Counted from the first letter of the stretch, positions 19,560-31,330 are shown. The stretch: 64,000 bases of DNA from Brettanomyces bruxellensis (GCF_011074885.1 NC_054689.1:310001-374000), one strand, 5' to 3'. The notes: a model not told the origin generated them from the sequence alone. Numbers and translations are program-made.

Positions 19560-22500
19560 TATTACGAGGGTGCCCCAACTATTCTTTCAGAATACGATAT
19601 AAACAAATGTCCAGAGTGCAGTACTCAAATCTATCATCATGACTTCGGAACTACTTCTCAAAGTTATTCGAAGGTTCTAAATGTTGGTGAAGAGTGCATA
19701 CAGCTTATTCAAATCGACAAGCTATGGTATATTCCTGGCGACTACAACCAATTCATTGTTGGCGGTGGTCAAATGGCAATCAATAATTTACATTTAAAAC
19801 TAGGACATGCCAATACAAAGCTGATTCGAGACTCTATCTCTCACGGAACGATCTCTGTTTCCAAGGAGGAGAAAAATGAGCTAAAGCACACAGCGGATCA
19901 TGGTTGCGCAAGATGCTTACGGGCAAAAGCGAGACGTGCTGATGCAGTCGAATATTCTCGTGATTATTATTTGCGCCCAGTACCGTTTGATATGGTTTAT
20001 ACAGATGTTTGTGTTGTCAATCTGCACGCTAAGAAAGGCGACCAAGGTTACTTTGTTACTTTCAAGGACCAGTTTACGAAGTTCACTACAATTTACTTCC
20101 TGGCTCATAAGAATGATGTTACCGCGGCGGTCGCCAAATACTTGGATTGGGTGGAAAATCAGTTCAGCGAACAAGGGTACAGAGTGCACAAACTCTATTC
20201 TGATAAGGGCACTGAATACCTGAACGCTGCAATGAAGACACTTCTTGAGCGAAAAGGTGTGGAACATCATACGACCTCAGGATACATGTCGGCATCCAAC
20301 GGTGTTGCAGAACGGTTGAATTTGACAATAATGAATGACACTCGTGCTATGTTACAGGCTGGAAAAGTTCCTAACGCATTTTGGAAAGAGGCAGCGTCAT
20401 ATTCTATCTTTATACGCAACCACCTCTACCAGAAGAGCATTGACACTAGTCCAGTAATGGCACTGGGAGTGAAGACTCCATTGAAGGCAAAGGATATACA
20501 TGTTTTTGGCGAATATTGCGTTGTTACTCAACCTCCGGATTACTTACCCAAGCTTCACACTAGAGGTAATGAAGGAATATATTTAGGATTTGATCCAAAC
20601 ACTTTTGGCTCTCATGTCTTTGTTCCAAACACTCCGGGAGATTTGCGATTTGGCAGTCATGTTTATTCAAGGAGCGTGAGTTTTCTCAAGACGCCCATGT
20701 TGTATGTGGATTACTGCTTGAATCATCGAACTTTGAATGATGACCCTCTTATGGAACTTTATGATCCGCGTTTTCAAATATTTGCCGATCTAGAGTCAGA
20801 GGAAGCACCATTAAGTTGCGACGAAGCAGCATTGCTTGCTGACGATCAGGTTGAAAATGATTTAACATTGTCACCCGCTGTCGAAAGGACGTCGCGTATC
20901 GATTCAAGTATCGACACGAGACCTGCTACCCCTGAAGATGAGTTGATAGACACTCGCCCTAAAGAAAATATTTCGAAGGCTGGAGCGCTCACTACGTCTT
21001 CCCTTGCTAAAGAGGAAATAGAAGCAGAACCTCCTAAGGTTACAGACGATACCATTGTCATTGATACCTCACCTGGAGATACTCAGTCTTTCCACGAGTC
21101 GACGGATCATCCTGGAAATTTAAGTACGGATGAGTCTGACAACGACCCGGACTGGACCCCTGACAACGTCAGTATGCAAGACTCTTCTTCCGAGCCTGAG
21201 GATTACTCAGATGACGACTCACGTGAGCTGTCTGATGATGAACCTCAGACTAACCAGGCCCCAGACGAAAGAAAGGATGTAGAAGGTACTTCTCTTTTCG
21301 ACCTGGATCCAGGAGATCATTCGACTTCCGGAATACACTACAAGAAACTTCCACCCGAGGTAAGGGTCGAGGCGAAGAATCCCGGAAAGTCGCTCGTTAG
21401 CCAAAATGCTGGTAGGGCTAAGCATCCAAAGCGTTCTCGGAAAAGACGCGAGGGTGCACAGAGCGACAAGTTGAATAAATCAAANGGTCGCTCTACTAAA
21501 GGTGGTAACACTACTACCAATGGTAGAGCAAATTTTAAACCAACTGTTGTTTCCACTGCAAAGGAGTCAGGGGACTCTTTGCAAACTTTAAATCCATCGG
21601 ATAGCTTCGGTAAGCATGTGAAAGTTGGAGTTTCTGATACATGCAAGTTAGATGCATGGACTGAAGACAATCAGAAGCCGAAGGGTGCAGATCCTGTTAA
21701 GGCAGGGATCGAACAACGAAAGCATACGGAGCATTCAGTCGCACGCACTATAACATCAGACGACAAGAGCGCTGGCAGTCAGCTGATGCCAAACTCTTCA
21801 ATCAAGCAAGCCAAACACGGAGATAAATCACCTCAAGATTACCCACATCCTCCAAGACTCGATTCCGGAAAAACGAGCAGTGAGACGTCTTCTTCCGTGG
21901 CTGGTAAAAAGTCTGAAGTTACATCTTCTAAAGGGAATAGCTTACCATCGTGGCAAGGTCGTAATATGCGTTCATTGAATCGACCATTAACTAGAAAACG
22001 TCAATTTCATGATGATGGCGATCTGGACCGATATGACAGCACGGTGCCACCGATCGGCACAGGTAGATCTAGGCTGAAAGCAAAAGGCCGCTGGCGTTAT
22101 GCGGTTAAACACAAGAAGCTCAAGGTCACCCAAGTGTTGCTAAGTGATGTTCACCTGGCAGTTACACCAAGTAGCTACAAGAAGGCGATAAGCAGTAATG
22201 ATGGAGCTGCAAAGTGGAAAGCAGCAATTGCTGATGAGTTTAACTCTCATCGGAAACATTGCACCTGGGATCCCAAACCTATTATTACAGATGATCCTAG
22301 AATTTTGAGCCGGACGGTCTCCACAGGTTGGGTCTTCAACATCAAGTCAGATGGTCGGTTCAAAGCGAGACTCGTTGCTCACGGCGACCACCAGAAGGAG
22401 TCAACATACACCTTGACTTTTTCCCCGACACTTCGACCTGAGATCATGAGGAGCATTCTTGCTCTTATTGCTACACAACACTGGTTCATGGCACAGTTTG

Positions 22501-23822
22501 ATGTTAAAACGGCTTATCTTAATAGTCCAATTGATACCGAATTGTACATCTATCAGCCACAGGGCTATCATAGTTCTGTCAAACCTTCCGATGTATCAAC
22601 CGGTAAGAGGGTGGTGTACAGGCTTAACAAAGCCTTATATGGTCTCAAGCAATCTGGAAAATTATGGCACGAGACAATCAAGGCATATTTGGCTAAGATT
22701 GGATTTGAATATTCGAGCCCATTTCCTTCCACATACATTCATAAAGATGTCAAGGGAAAAACAGATTGCGTGGTTGGTCTATTTGTGGATGATATTATTA
22801 TAGGTGCATCGACCAAATCTATTCTTGAGAAGGTCACTAAGCACTTACAGAAAGCTTATGAATTAAAGATCATCGAACAAGATCCAAAGACATATGTTCA
22901 AAGATTTTTAGGTATAGATCTTAAGGTGGAGAGACTTAAAAATGGTCGTGTTGGAAGAATTAGTTTATGTCAGTCCTCTTACATTGAAGAGTTTGTTGAG
23001 AAACTGAAGATTGAGATGACACGAAAATGCGCTACACCGTTGAGTCCTAACTTTTATTTTGATATGGATCAACACCCGTTGAAATTAACTCAAGAGGAAT
23101 TGGATAAAAGAGTTACGGATTATAGACGCAAGATTGGTTGTTTACTTTATGTCTCTACTATGACTCGACCAGACATTGCTTATGCAGTTGATTATTTAGC
23201 AAGATTCTCTACTTATCCACATGATTTAGTAAGAGAACAGGTGATTCACACAATTCGATATCTCTATTTTTCGAGATTCAGGACAATTGTTTATCAGAAC
23301 ACTGACGCCGATAAGCTTAATCATCTAATTTGCTATTCGGATAGTGACTATGCGCAAGATCCAATTACTCGTCAATCGATGAATGGTTATTTTATCATGT
23401 TTGCTAATGCGCCAGTTCATTGGAGAAGTCACTACACTCCACTGGTGTGCAAGTCTTCTACCGAAGCTGAATTACAAGCCATCAATTTCTTAACTGATGA
23501 GTTAGAATGGTTCCATCCTTTGATGAAATTTATTTCTGCTTATCAAGGAAAGGTTCATTGTCCTGAGTTACTAGTCGACAACAAGTCTGCCATAGATACA
23601 ATAGTCTTCGGTAATTTTTCGCCGAAGGCAAAGCCATATGCAGTCAGGCTTAAATGTCTTGAAGAGAGATTTAATCGAAAGAAGTTTGTCATCAGGCATG
23701 TTGGCACAGAAAACCAATTAGCTGATTTGCTTACTAAACCAATAACTATCAAGGTCATGGATAAACTAAGGCACATGCTTATTCAGATGTTACAAATCAA
23801 GGGAGCGTGTCGGAACCTATGA
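19560..23822 (+). CDS. pol: Pol polyprotein: integrase, reverse transcriptase, RNase H
   Basis: The frame is open from the TAG at 19557 to TAA at 23820-23822, which lies 15 bp inside the 3' LTR; the first ATG is at 19773. From there (1349 residues) the order is: a zinc-binding HHCC segment (LGH...H...CARC, about 8-48); the integrase core with YTDVCVV, YSDKGTEYL and GVAERLN supplying D, D and E; a long acidic then basic low-complexity linker (about 350-780); a copia reverse transcriptase with FDVKTAYLN, ALYGLKQ and FVDDI (about 1004-1008); and RNase H from YSDSDYAQD (about 1188), ending with ENQLADLLTKPI. One undetermined base (21485) yields an unknown residue. Apart from the upstream TAG it looks intact. 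Confidence 0.93.
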   Translation, partial: YYEGAPTILSEYDINKCPECSTQIYHHDFGTTSQSYSKVLNVGEECIQLIQIDKLWYIPGDYNQFIVGGGQMAINNLHLKLGHANTKLIRDSISHGTISVSKEEKNELKHTADHGCARCLRAKARRADAVEYSRDYYLRPVPFDMVYTDVCVVNLHAKKGDQGYFVTFKDQFTKFTTIYFLAHKNDVTAAVAKYLDWVENQFSEQGYRVHKLYSDKGTEYLNAAMKTLLERKGVEHHTTSGYMSASNGVAERLNLTIMNDTRAMLQAGKVPNAFWKEAASYSIFIRNHLYQKSIDTSPVMALGVKTPLKAKDIHVFGEYCVVTQPPDYLPKLHTRGNEGIYLGFDPNTFGSHVFVPNTPGDLRFGSHVYSRSVSFLKTPMLYVDYCLNHRTLNDDPLMELYDPRFQIFADLESEEAPLSCDEAALLADDQVENDLTLSPAVERTSRIDSSIDTRPATPEDELIDTRPKENISKAGALTTSSLAKEEIEAEPPKVTDDTIVIDTSPGDTQSFHESTDHPGNLSTDESDNDPDWTPDNVSMQDSSSEPEDYSDDDSRELSDDEPQTNQAPDERKDVEGTSLFDLDPGDHSTSGIHYKKLPPEVRVEAKNPGKSLVSQNAGRAKHPKRSRKRREGAQSDKLNKSXGRSTKGGNTTTNGRANFKPTVVSTAKESGDSLQTLNPSDSFGKHVKVGVSDTCKLDAWTEDNQKPKGADPVKAGIEQRKHTEHSVARTITSDDKSAGSQLMPNSSIKQAKHGDKSPQDYPHPPRLDSGKTSSETSSSVAGKKSEVTSSKGNSLPSWQGRNMRSLNRPLTRKRQFHDDGDLDRYDSTVPPIGTGRSRLKAKGRWRYAVKHKKLKVTQVLLSDVHLAVTPSSYKKAISSNDGAAKWKAAIADEFNSHRKHCTWDPKPIITDDPRILSRTVSTGWVFNIKSDGRFKARLVAHGDHQKESTYTLTFSPTLRPEIMRSILALIATQHWFMAQFDVKTAYLNSPIDTELYIYQPQGYHSSVKPSDVSTGKRVVYRLNKALYGLKQSGKLWHETIKAYLAKIGFEYSSPFPSTYIHKDVKGKTDCVVGLFVDDIIIGASTKSILEKVTKHLQKAYELKIIEQDPKTYVQRFLGIDLKVERLKNGRVGRISLCQSSYIEEFVEKLKIEMTRKCATPLSPNFYFDMDQHPLKLTQEELDKRVTDYRRKIGCLLYVSTMTRPDIAYAVDYLARFSTYPHDLVREQVIHTIRYLYFSRFRTIVYQNTDADKLNHLICYSDSDYAQDPITRQSMNGYFIMFANAPVHWRSHYTPLVCKSSTEAELQAINFLTDELEWFHPLMKFISAYQGKVHCPELLVDNKSAIDTIVFGNFSPKAKPYAVRLKCLEERFNRKKFVIRHVGTENQLADLLTKPITIKVMDKLRHMLIQMLQIKGACRNL

Positions 23823-24366
23823 GTTATAATAATGTTTCATATGTTAATAACGCATAAAGGTTCAACTGGTATTTGATTTATAATATGTGAATCAAATTAA
23901 TGTTCAGACAGATAGAAGAAATAATTCGCGGGGAAATTTTTCCTGTGAAATAAATTTCTCCCTAATCTACTTTCGGCTGAGAATGACCTATTCCACTTCT
24001 GCGGAAAAATATCTCTTATATGTATGTACTACTTTTTCCTTATATACTATGTGTCTCTTAGAAGGGAGGACGACTTTATTGTGTAATTTGCAATACATAT
24101 TCTTATAAGGAAATCCATCTTGAAGTGAACCTTCAGCTGAAACCAAGAGTAACCTTCGGGTTCTCGCTGGATTACAAACGTGTTCGTAAGGACCCTATTT
24201 TGTTATGGGGGTCATTCTATGCAACAGAAGTCTTTTCTATATCCGAACTATATGGCCAATCCCGTTCATAACCTTGGGCATCTGCGCGCTCGGTAGTGCT
24301 ACGGCACAGAGATATGTGAGCAATTAAGTAGATACAAATGTCACACGGGATTTATATACTCTGACA
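23808..24366 (+). repeat. 3' LTR of the copia element
   Basis: 559 bp, TGTCGG...CTGACA, preceded by the purine-rich AAGGGAG. The pol stop codon lies within its first 15 bp. Confidence 0.95.
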
Positions 24367-24446
24367 AAACCACTAAAAGATGAAGTATTGTATGTTGTAA
24401 AGTAATGTTTTTAGAATGTTATAATGTAATATACTCTGACAGCGGA
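24367..24446 (+). repeat. LTR B, middle piece
   Basis: Starts with the second AAACC copy and aligns with 16678 onward of solo LTR A (ACTAAAAGATGAAG...). Its last part carries ATATACTCTGACA, identical to the end of the copia LTR, where LTR A has unrelated sequence. GCGGA at 24442-24446 is the left target duplication of solo LTR C. Confidence 0.8.
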
Positions 24447-25057
24447 TGTCGGACATATGAGAATATTACCTAGTATTAGGTAATCTATTATTATATGTCA
24501 TTAGATTTATTTGTTTTGAGATCTGAACTTATTCTAAAATAACGAAGATTTAGAATAATATCTAATAGAGACAATCCTGGATAAAATGCACTAACTGTGT
24601 ATGTTAGGGAATCAGCAGAAAAATAATTATGCGCGATCATAATTCTGTTTCTGAGAATTAAATCTTTTTTTTTTATTATGTATGATTACCTCACTTTATT
24701 TTCCTTTTTATTTTTACTTTACTTTACCTCTTTTTATATAACTTGTTTCTTCTACGAAGGGACGAGACCCGATAGCCTATTTTGCAATACAACTAGTTCG
24801 ACTCCACTTTGATGGTAACAGAGTAAAGGAAGTAAATTCATTTTCTTCTATGGTGATACATACACAATTGTTAGAATGTTAAAGGCATTAACATTATCAC
24901 ACAGACCACTTGGTACATTTATATCCACCCACTTAGGTAACCGACCTTACAATTGTCTGAATCTCCCCGACTGCTAGGTTCTTATTAGTTCTATTAAAGA
25001 AGGAGTTTGATAGCTAAAGCCCGGGAGTAACTCATAAGGTCTCTCTTAACTCCGACA
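24447..25057 (+). repeat. Solo LTR of a second family (LTR C), with target duplication
   Basis: 611 bp with inverted ends TGTCGG...CCGACA, flanked by GCGGA direct repeats (24442-24446, 25058-25062). Apart from the terminal hexamer it is unlike the copia LTR. It contains an inverted TACCTAGTATTAGGTA near its left end (24468-24483) and poly-T/AT-rich sequence. No coding capacity. It interrupts LTR B. Confidence 0.88.
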
Positions 25058-25083
25058 GCGGAAATGATGTATAATGAAATAAT
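25058..25083 (+). repeat. LTR B, right piece
   Basis: GCGGA followed by a short segment ending ATGTATAATGAAATAAT that matches solo LTR A near 16755-16783. Truncated by the inverted copia LTR. Confidence 0.7.
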
Positions 25084-25338
25084 TGTCAGAGTATATAAAT
25101 CCCGTGTGACATTTGTATCTGCTTAATTGCTCACATATCTCTGTGCCGTAGCACTACCGAGCGCGTAGATGCCCAAGGTTATGAACGGGATTGGCCATAT
25201 AGTTCGGATATAGAAAAGACTCCTGTTGCATAGAATGACCCCCATAACAAAATAGGGTCCTTGCGAACACGTTTGTAATTCAGCGAGAACCCGAAGGTTA
25301 CTCTTGGTTTCAGCTGAAGGTTCACTTCAAGATGGATT
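25084..25338 (-). repeat. Inverted, truncated copia LTR fragment
   Basis: The reverse complement of the right 255 bp of the copia LTR, starting TGTCAGAG. It differs from the 3' LTR at about five sites, so it is an older copy. It ends abruptly at GATGGATT, where a different repeat begins. Confidence 0.9.
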
Positions 25339-25531
25339 GTTAAAGTTAGTGTTACCAGATTTATATAGTATTTCGATATTTATTGTAGTATGTAATAAAG
25401 AGTATGTATAATGATATACAAAAGAAAATATCCTCACTTTATATAGATGTAGTTCTCATATTAGTCAGATGATATAACAATACCATCTTTCCTTACTTGA
25501 ACTCTATTGTTCGAGAGCTTCATTGTTTTGA
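25338..25531 (+). repeat. Dispersed repeat, copy 1
   Basis: About 194 bp starting TGTTAAAGTTAGTG, matching 56579-56770 in the same orientation with scattered substitutions. The TGTT start suggests an LTR left end, and the copy here ends TTTTGACA, but no target duplication or clear right end is visible. Confidence 0.85.
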
Positions 25532-27020
25532 CATACAGAATCGCCAAATATACTAAGGAATCTCATCCCTTCACAGAAGAAACAAAATTTATAAAGTAAA
25601 ATTAAATGGGGAAATAAAAGAGGTGATTTGTGTGGGGTGGGGTAATCATCAAATTGGAGTTTCCAATTTTAAGAAACAAAATAATTCATTTTTTGCCGAG
25701 AAGTTTCCAGATCAACGCTCCGTAGAAATTGTTGGCATCTTAAAGCATGTAAATCTAATATTGTAAAGCAACAAATGTTCAATACCAACCTATATTTTCA
25801 TATGCCCAATATTTTCCATACACACTAATAGTTTAAAAGGTTATTCTGATCCATAATTTTGCAGCTGTTAGGATTAAGGCTCTTTCAAAAGCGCGTCCAT
25901 AATTTCATATTGGGTTGCTATTAGATGACTTTTCATAATCTACTACCGCCCTTTAGCCTCAGGAAACATCTTGTTCGCAATTTATATAGTAATTTTAAGC
26001 CAAAAAACTTTCACTTTGGGTAATGGAAGAGCCCTGTTAAAAAGGAGTGCTTAATATGCCTAGGGTAATCAAACACTTTTCTAATGTAACTAAGAATTAA
26101 TATCATTCAATAAAATTAATTTGGTATTTATTTGTGTTATAATAAGGACGATCGTCAAATATTTTGGCAATGCATCCGCATTTGTTGTCTTTCTCTTTGA
26201 GCCTACGCTTATTTTTTTGTTGTATTGTAATATTATTGTAATCCCCAAATATAAGCAAATATATATATATATTATCTTTGATAAATATATTAAAGGATCT
26301 TAAGTCGAATGGCTCATAAGAAGTTTAATTATCAAGGTTCATAAATGAAGAGGAAAAATATAAGCATCTGAAAAAAAAGAAGCACGCGACAAAGCTTTCT
26401 GGTATATTGAGGTATTAGTTAACAAATTATAAGTTATTACACGTCGGCATATATAATCATAGTGATATAATGCATTTGACAAATCTGCAAGCCACATTTT
26501 AGGCTATATATGATAGGATATTAAAAACGTTTAAAGATATAACCGATTTAGAATATAAAAGAGGCTATAGTTAAGATATTCCAGAATCATTTTATATATC
26601 GAAGTTTACTTCTGCTTTCAGAAATAATTTCCGTTTATAAGAATATACAAAGAGATATTAAAATACTTGTTTCACCGATCTTATTTTGAGGAATGAGAAT
26701 TGAAGTTACATTATACTTCACACAGTTCATCACATAATCCACCGCAGGATAGGATTGCACGTGTTTAAGCTGGCGGAATTTCTGTTTTATTTGCTCTTAC
26801 TATCTTCAACTGCCTCTTTATCTCTTTCGTCTTCTTCTCAGGACCTAACTAGTTGATAAAATTTATTGCAAATGATTGACTTCACATTTCCAAACAATCA
26901 TCAACAATATTGGAAAGGGGAAAAATACAAATATCCATAATAATTTATATGCCTAATTATTTGATTACATATATATGTACACATACATGCAAGCAAAGGA
27001 TGATAGTGGAAAACCAATAT
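25532..27020. other. AT-rich intergenic region right of the transposon nest
   Basis: It contains an AT dinucleotide run near 26261-26271 and a CACGTG at about 26758. No gene, tRNA or further LTR end recognised. The right end is the 3' flank of the Zn2Cys6 gene. Confidence 0.5.
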
Positions 27021-29009
27021 TTATTGGAAATCATCAGGTCTGTGAAAGGCAGTTTCTGTGCTCATACCCAAAGCTTCCCTTGCCACAAGCAACCAGGACT
27101 TCCAAGCCTCGGAATTTTCAACTTCATCAAGCCTTTGCTCTATATAATCGATCTCATTATAAAAAACCCATATAGGAAGATAATGAAGTCCTCTTGAAAC
27201 TAAAACAACTATGTTGTATGCAATAATAATTAAAGCCCTAGGGTCTCCTTGGTCAATAAAATCGATGAACCGATCCGGAACTTCAACTGTGTACCTGGAT
27301 AGTGTACCGTAAAAATCTGTTTCAAAAAACATTTCCCTGGAATCCCATGCAACTTCTTTATAAACCGGGAACTGCCGACCAGGGTACATCGGTGTTCTTG
27401 AATCATAAATAGGATCTGGGGTCACAGTAGTGTTTGCATAAGCTCGATATTCACGATCCAACCTGTCAAGCATTCTAATAAAAAGAGCTGTATCTTCATT
27501 ATTAAGAGGTAAAATATGCTTTTTGTCTGGTTCAATCTTTGTCGAACTATAGGAAACTGTAAGTAAACCATACAAAAAGCAGGGCGTATAGGTGGACGGT
27601 CTTCGTGAATAATTATTAAGAACATATCGTGAACAGCCTTGCTTGAATAACGAAGAGGCTTTCAAAGCTTCAGCATAACGAACAAAAAGCACTCCCGAAT
27701 TTTTTCCCAAATTGAAGTAAGCTCTTGTTGCTATTTTAGGATCTGGATGAAATGTAGCAAAAACAGTGTGCAGAAAAGAAGTTGAAACCAGTGCAACTGC
27801 CTTTTTCGTATCCTCTCTTATTTCGCTTTCCCTAGTAAGTTCACGAATTGACATTTTCATATGGTACTCAGCAACCATAAGATAAACACTTTTGTTTAGA
27901 TCCAAAATTTCGTCGGTACCGTACGAAATCTGCTGGTAGTACAAATCAAGAGCGGAAAGAGCCATGAAAGCATGGTTCAAAAAATCGTATAGAGGTGAAA
28001 TCTTAATAGCCCAGAATAGTAACTGCCTATTGGCTGGATCGCGGGTTAATTTTAAAGGGATCGTGTTCAAAGCATGATAGCTCAATTTCATGTATATGTG
28101 GGAATAAAATGTATAACCAGCTATACTTTTGGGAACATCCAATTCACGAAGATACGAAACATCAGTCCGCTTAGAAAAAAAACTAGGATGGGCTGAACTA
28201 AAGTCGAATTCTGAGTTCTGTTTATTTGAATGCTCATCCTTCGGTGATTTATTTTCAAAAACAGTTGAGGCCATTCTTCCCATCAGATTATCAAAACCAT
28301 TATTCATTGATACATACTGCGTATTTATTCCTTCATTATGCTGAGGAATTGCTGAGGGTTGCCCATTCTGTCTAATTTGTTCGCTCGGTTTATGAACCTT
28401 TGAATCAGCTTCCAGACTTTCAAATGTTACGTGCTGTTGGGGTGTATCATCTACTATAAATGAAGAAGAAGGTAAAGAAGAGGATGGAATAAACTGATTT
28501 GAAGAAGCTTTTGCTGCTGATGACGATGATATATTCGGTACAGACTCAGAGAGTAAGAAATGTTTCATTTGAGCTTGCTGTGGAGTCAATGTACCTTCGT
28601 CGGTGGAAGGTGACAACGATGAATCAGATAACTTGAATAAGACTCGATCAGAATGAGTTTTAGATTTTCTTGATTTTCTGCGAGTCACAGGAAGATACAC
28701 ACACTTCAGACCTCGCTTTTGACATCGTAAACATATTGGTTTTGTTTCATCACACTAAATATAAACAATATTAGTTAGTAAAGGATAATTCTTTGGATAA
28801 TATACTAACCAAAGTAAAGGTAAAAATTCACAGATATTTGGAGAAGGGGAAAGATGAGCTTCTTTTCTTGTATACGAAACAAATGTTCACCGAGATCACA
28901 AACCTTGCAATGAATTGATAAGCGGGTGAAAACATACCTTTATTCTTCTTCTTTTACAGGAAGTACATCCAGTTTTAGTTTTCTTATGGTGCCTTCTAAG
29001 CATAGTCAT
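27021..29009 (-). CDS. Zn2Cys6 transcription factor, Upc2/Ecm22-like, one intron
   Basis: A spliced minus-strand gene: exon 1 at 28938-29009 (24 codons), exon 2 at 27021-28754, 601 residues in total. The splice falls inside the DNA-binding domain. Joined, it reads TGCTSCKRRRIKC then DETKPICLRCQKRGLKC, a complete C-x2-C-x6-C-x6-C-x2-C-x6-C binuclear cluster at residues 15-42. A Ser-rich linker follows (about 50-190), then a helical regulatory domain whose end (DPRALIIIAYNIVVLVSRG...LPIWVFYNEIDYIEQRL) resembles the sterol-sensing domain of Upc2/Ecm22-type factors. A sterol-uptake role is therefore plausible but inferred. The transposon nest lies 1.5 kb downstream, and an unusually long 2.3-kb region lies upstream. 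Confidence 0.85.
28755..28937 (-). other. Intron of the Zn2Cys6 gene
   Basis: 183 bp with donor GTATGT at 28937, TACTAAC branch site at 28774-28780 on the minus strand, and TTTAG acceptor at 28755. Removal joins K|C inside the zinc cluster. Confidence 0.93.
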
Positions 29010-31330
29010 TGCTTGGAAATGAAAAAACAATAATATTCATAAGCAAATCAAACATTAGAGAAGAAAAGAAAAAGACGCTTCTTCCGACGAACGTAAAGTC
29101 GTCTACGCTTTTTGCAAACTCGATATTTCGGTATCGTGTACGCTGTATAACTTCACAGTACGTATACATATATATATATTTATTGCTGATTTGGGAACGA
29201 AAGGAAATCTCTATGTAAGGCTGATAAAATAAATCATCTTCTTTATTGATTAATTCTACATGTGTACGCTTTTTGGTGCAGGATCAAAATAATTGGGAAA
29301 TTTAAAATTCTTCTAACAGTGGAAAAACTAGCATTATAACTGTTGCGTATTGTTAAGGATCAAACGAAAGTACGTAATTGGACCAGGGGGGAAAATCTAT
29401 TATGTGAAGAGATGAAGAAGAAACTGAGTTCGAAGGTTGAATAAAATGCACACTGCGCGCGTGCTAGAATGTACTTAACACTGAATTGATACAAAACAAT
29501 CCAACTAAAATAACAGTGTGGTTAAAATCTTTAACAATTGTTCCAAGCAATTCTAAGAAAGAAAACAAAACATATTGAGATAGACACGACGCAGAAGTGC
29601 TGCAGCATGAGAATAGAAAAGGAAGAAAGGACGAAGGAAAGAAAGCAATAAGACAACAAATGATGCTCTCAACGGAAAAAAACTGAAACGCTTTTACATC
29701 GGTAAACAATAAAAATCAAAGCGCAAGGCAGTGAATGGTTAGCCCTTTTAAGTGACTACTTGCGTAACTTTTTCATATAGAATTCTTCCTAGACCATATT
29801 GCTTGTCAACTAAAAAACAAGAAACAAATACAAACTAAAAACCTGTCAGAGTTCTATAAAGCTATGCGTGCATTTTTAATAACTTAAGATTAGTTCAATA
29901 AACATGATGTGGAAGCAGTATTTAATAGCAACAGAGCTTTTTCAAGTCTATTGGGATTGAAAAAAATTTTTCCCCTTAAACCTCTTTTCCGTCTTTTCAA
30001 TTCAATCGCTGATCTGCAATTGCCTAAATCGCAACCTTTGGCATGAAAAAAAGGGAAATTCAAGGGAGGGAAGAGTCCCACTTAAAATAGAAGTTTATAG
30101 GCCCTCGCATATTCGGATCGTTCCTATTGTAATGGAAGAAACATATTTTCGGTGTTTTCTTTTTATTCAATTGTTACGTTTTTCTTAATTACCAAATTCG
30201 TTTAATTCCCCGTTCTACCATTACCTCTACCCATATTCCTCAAAAAGACAAAAAAAAAAAAAAAAATTGAAACAGGCGTATAGTTGGTCGCTACTACATG
30301 GACATATCCATACTATGCACTCAAATATACGTATTCGGCACACAGGCATGAATGATACCCATTGCCACTTCCTTGCTACTCTCGTTTATGTTTTGAATGA
30401 TACTGCAATTATCATAAATAAATACCAAATTTTCCGAAATCAACCGCTGGGATCCTAAAAATTAGTCTTGAATATTTTTCTTTTGTGTGTGAACAATCTT
30501 CTCAACAACCTACAATGAAATCTCGGCAATATTGTGCAGAAAGACCAAAATGGCACTAGATTTAAACTAAAAGCCTCGGCTATAACTTTTTTTTATTAAC
30601 ATCGATTTTTCGTTTCCCGTATAGACCCACACAAACAGTTTTCGTAGAATTCTTCTAAGAAAGAAATGCATATTCGTTGAATTTTGAGCTTTTACTCATG
30701 CATAATGTTAACAATTAGGGACTTTTCTACCCAATTGCATTTTAAGTTAGAGACGGAGGGACCCAATATTTTTAAACCTGCTTCTATTAATATCAAATGG
30801 TTTCGTGCAATATGCATACCATTTAGATGCTCATTAATGTGTGCAAACTTTCTGGAATGTACCCTTATTTGGGCGAAACAAAAATATCTGCCCACCGAGG
30901 GACAACACTATTATAATGAAATCGCGGACCGGGGATAAAAAACTAAAAAAACGAACGGCGTGAAATATTCATTGACTGGCATATTTCCCTTTAATCCAAG
31001 CGCATAAGGAGCAAAAAAAAAAGGAAATAAAATCGGGGGCTGATCGCATTAGGTAGCCATGCATTTAGCTGAAAATTCCTATTTTGCACAATTGCTATAC
31101 ACACTACTGCACGTTTCACCTACATTAGAAATTAATAATAGTCATGAACATTTACAATGACTGGCCGAGAAAAGACACAGATCATTGGTTGGTCAGCCAG
31201 TGCAAAAATAAACTCCGAAAAAAGACATAATTAAAGCAAAAAACAAATCTCTATTAGGGAGAGTAGAGAAACTAGGAACAACTGCAAACTCTTTAATCTC
31301 CAACACCGCCTGCATACTGACTTATAACCC
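29010..31330. other. 2.3-kb region without a supported gene
   Basis: It lies between the start of the Zn2Cys6 gene and the 3' end of MES1. Short frames (29464-29709, 29890-30081, 30267-30458, 30684-30938) lack domains and look random. An A-run sits at about 30250-30267 and another near 31013. It may be a long regulatory region or hold a non-coding RNA; nothing in the sequence decides this. Confidence 0.5.

Larger units (their letters stand above)
17278..24366 (+). mobile_element. Ty1/copia-type LTR retrotransposon
   Basis: A 7.09-kb element is flanked by the 5-bp target duplication AAACC (17273-17277 and 24367-24371). It has a 559-bp LTR at each end (17468-18026 and 23808-24366; TGTCGG...CTGACA), plus an additional 190-bp copy of the LTR left end at 17278-17467. 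TGG directly follows the 5' LTR (18027) as the start of a primer-binding site, though I could not identify the tRNA. A purine-rich AAGGGAG precedes the 3' LTR. The internal order gag, protease, integrase, reverse transcriptase, RNase H defines the copia (Pseudoviridae) class. It is inserted inside LTR B. The two LTRs differ at about five of 559 positions, and two N bases occur (17706, 21485). An in-frame TAG in pol suggests this copy is not autonomous. Confidence 0.95.
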
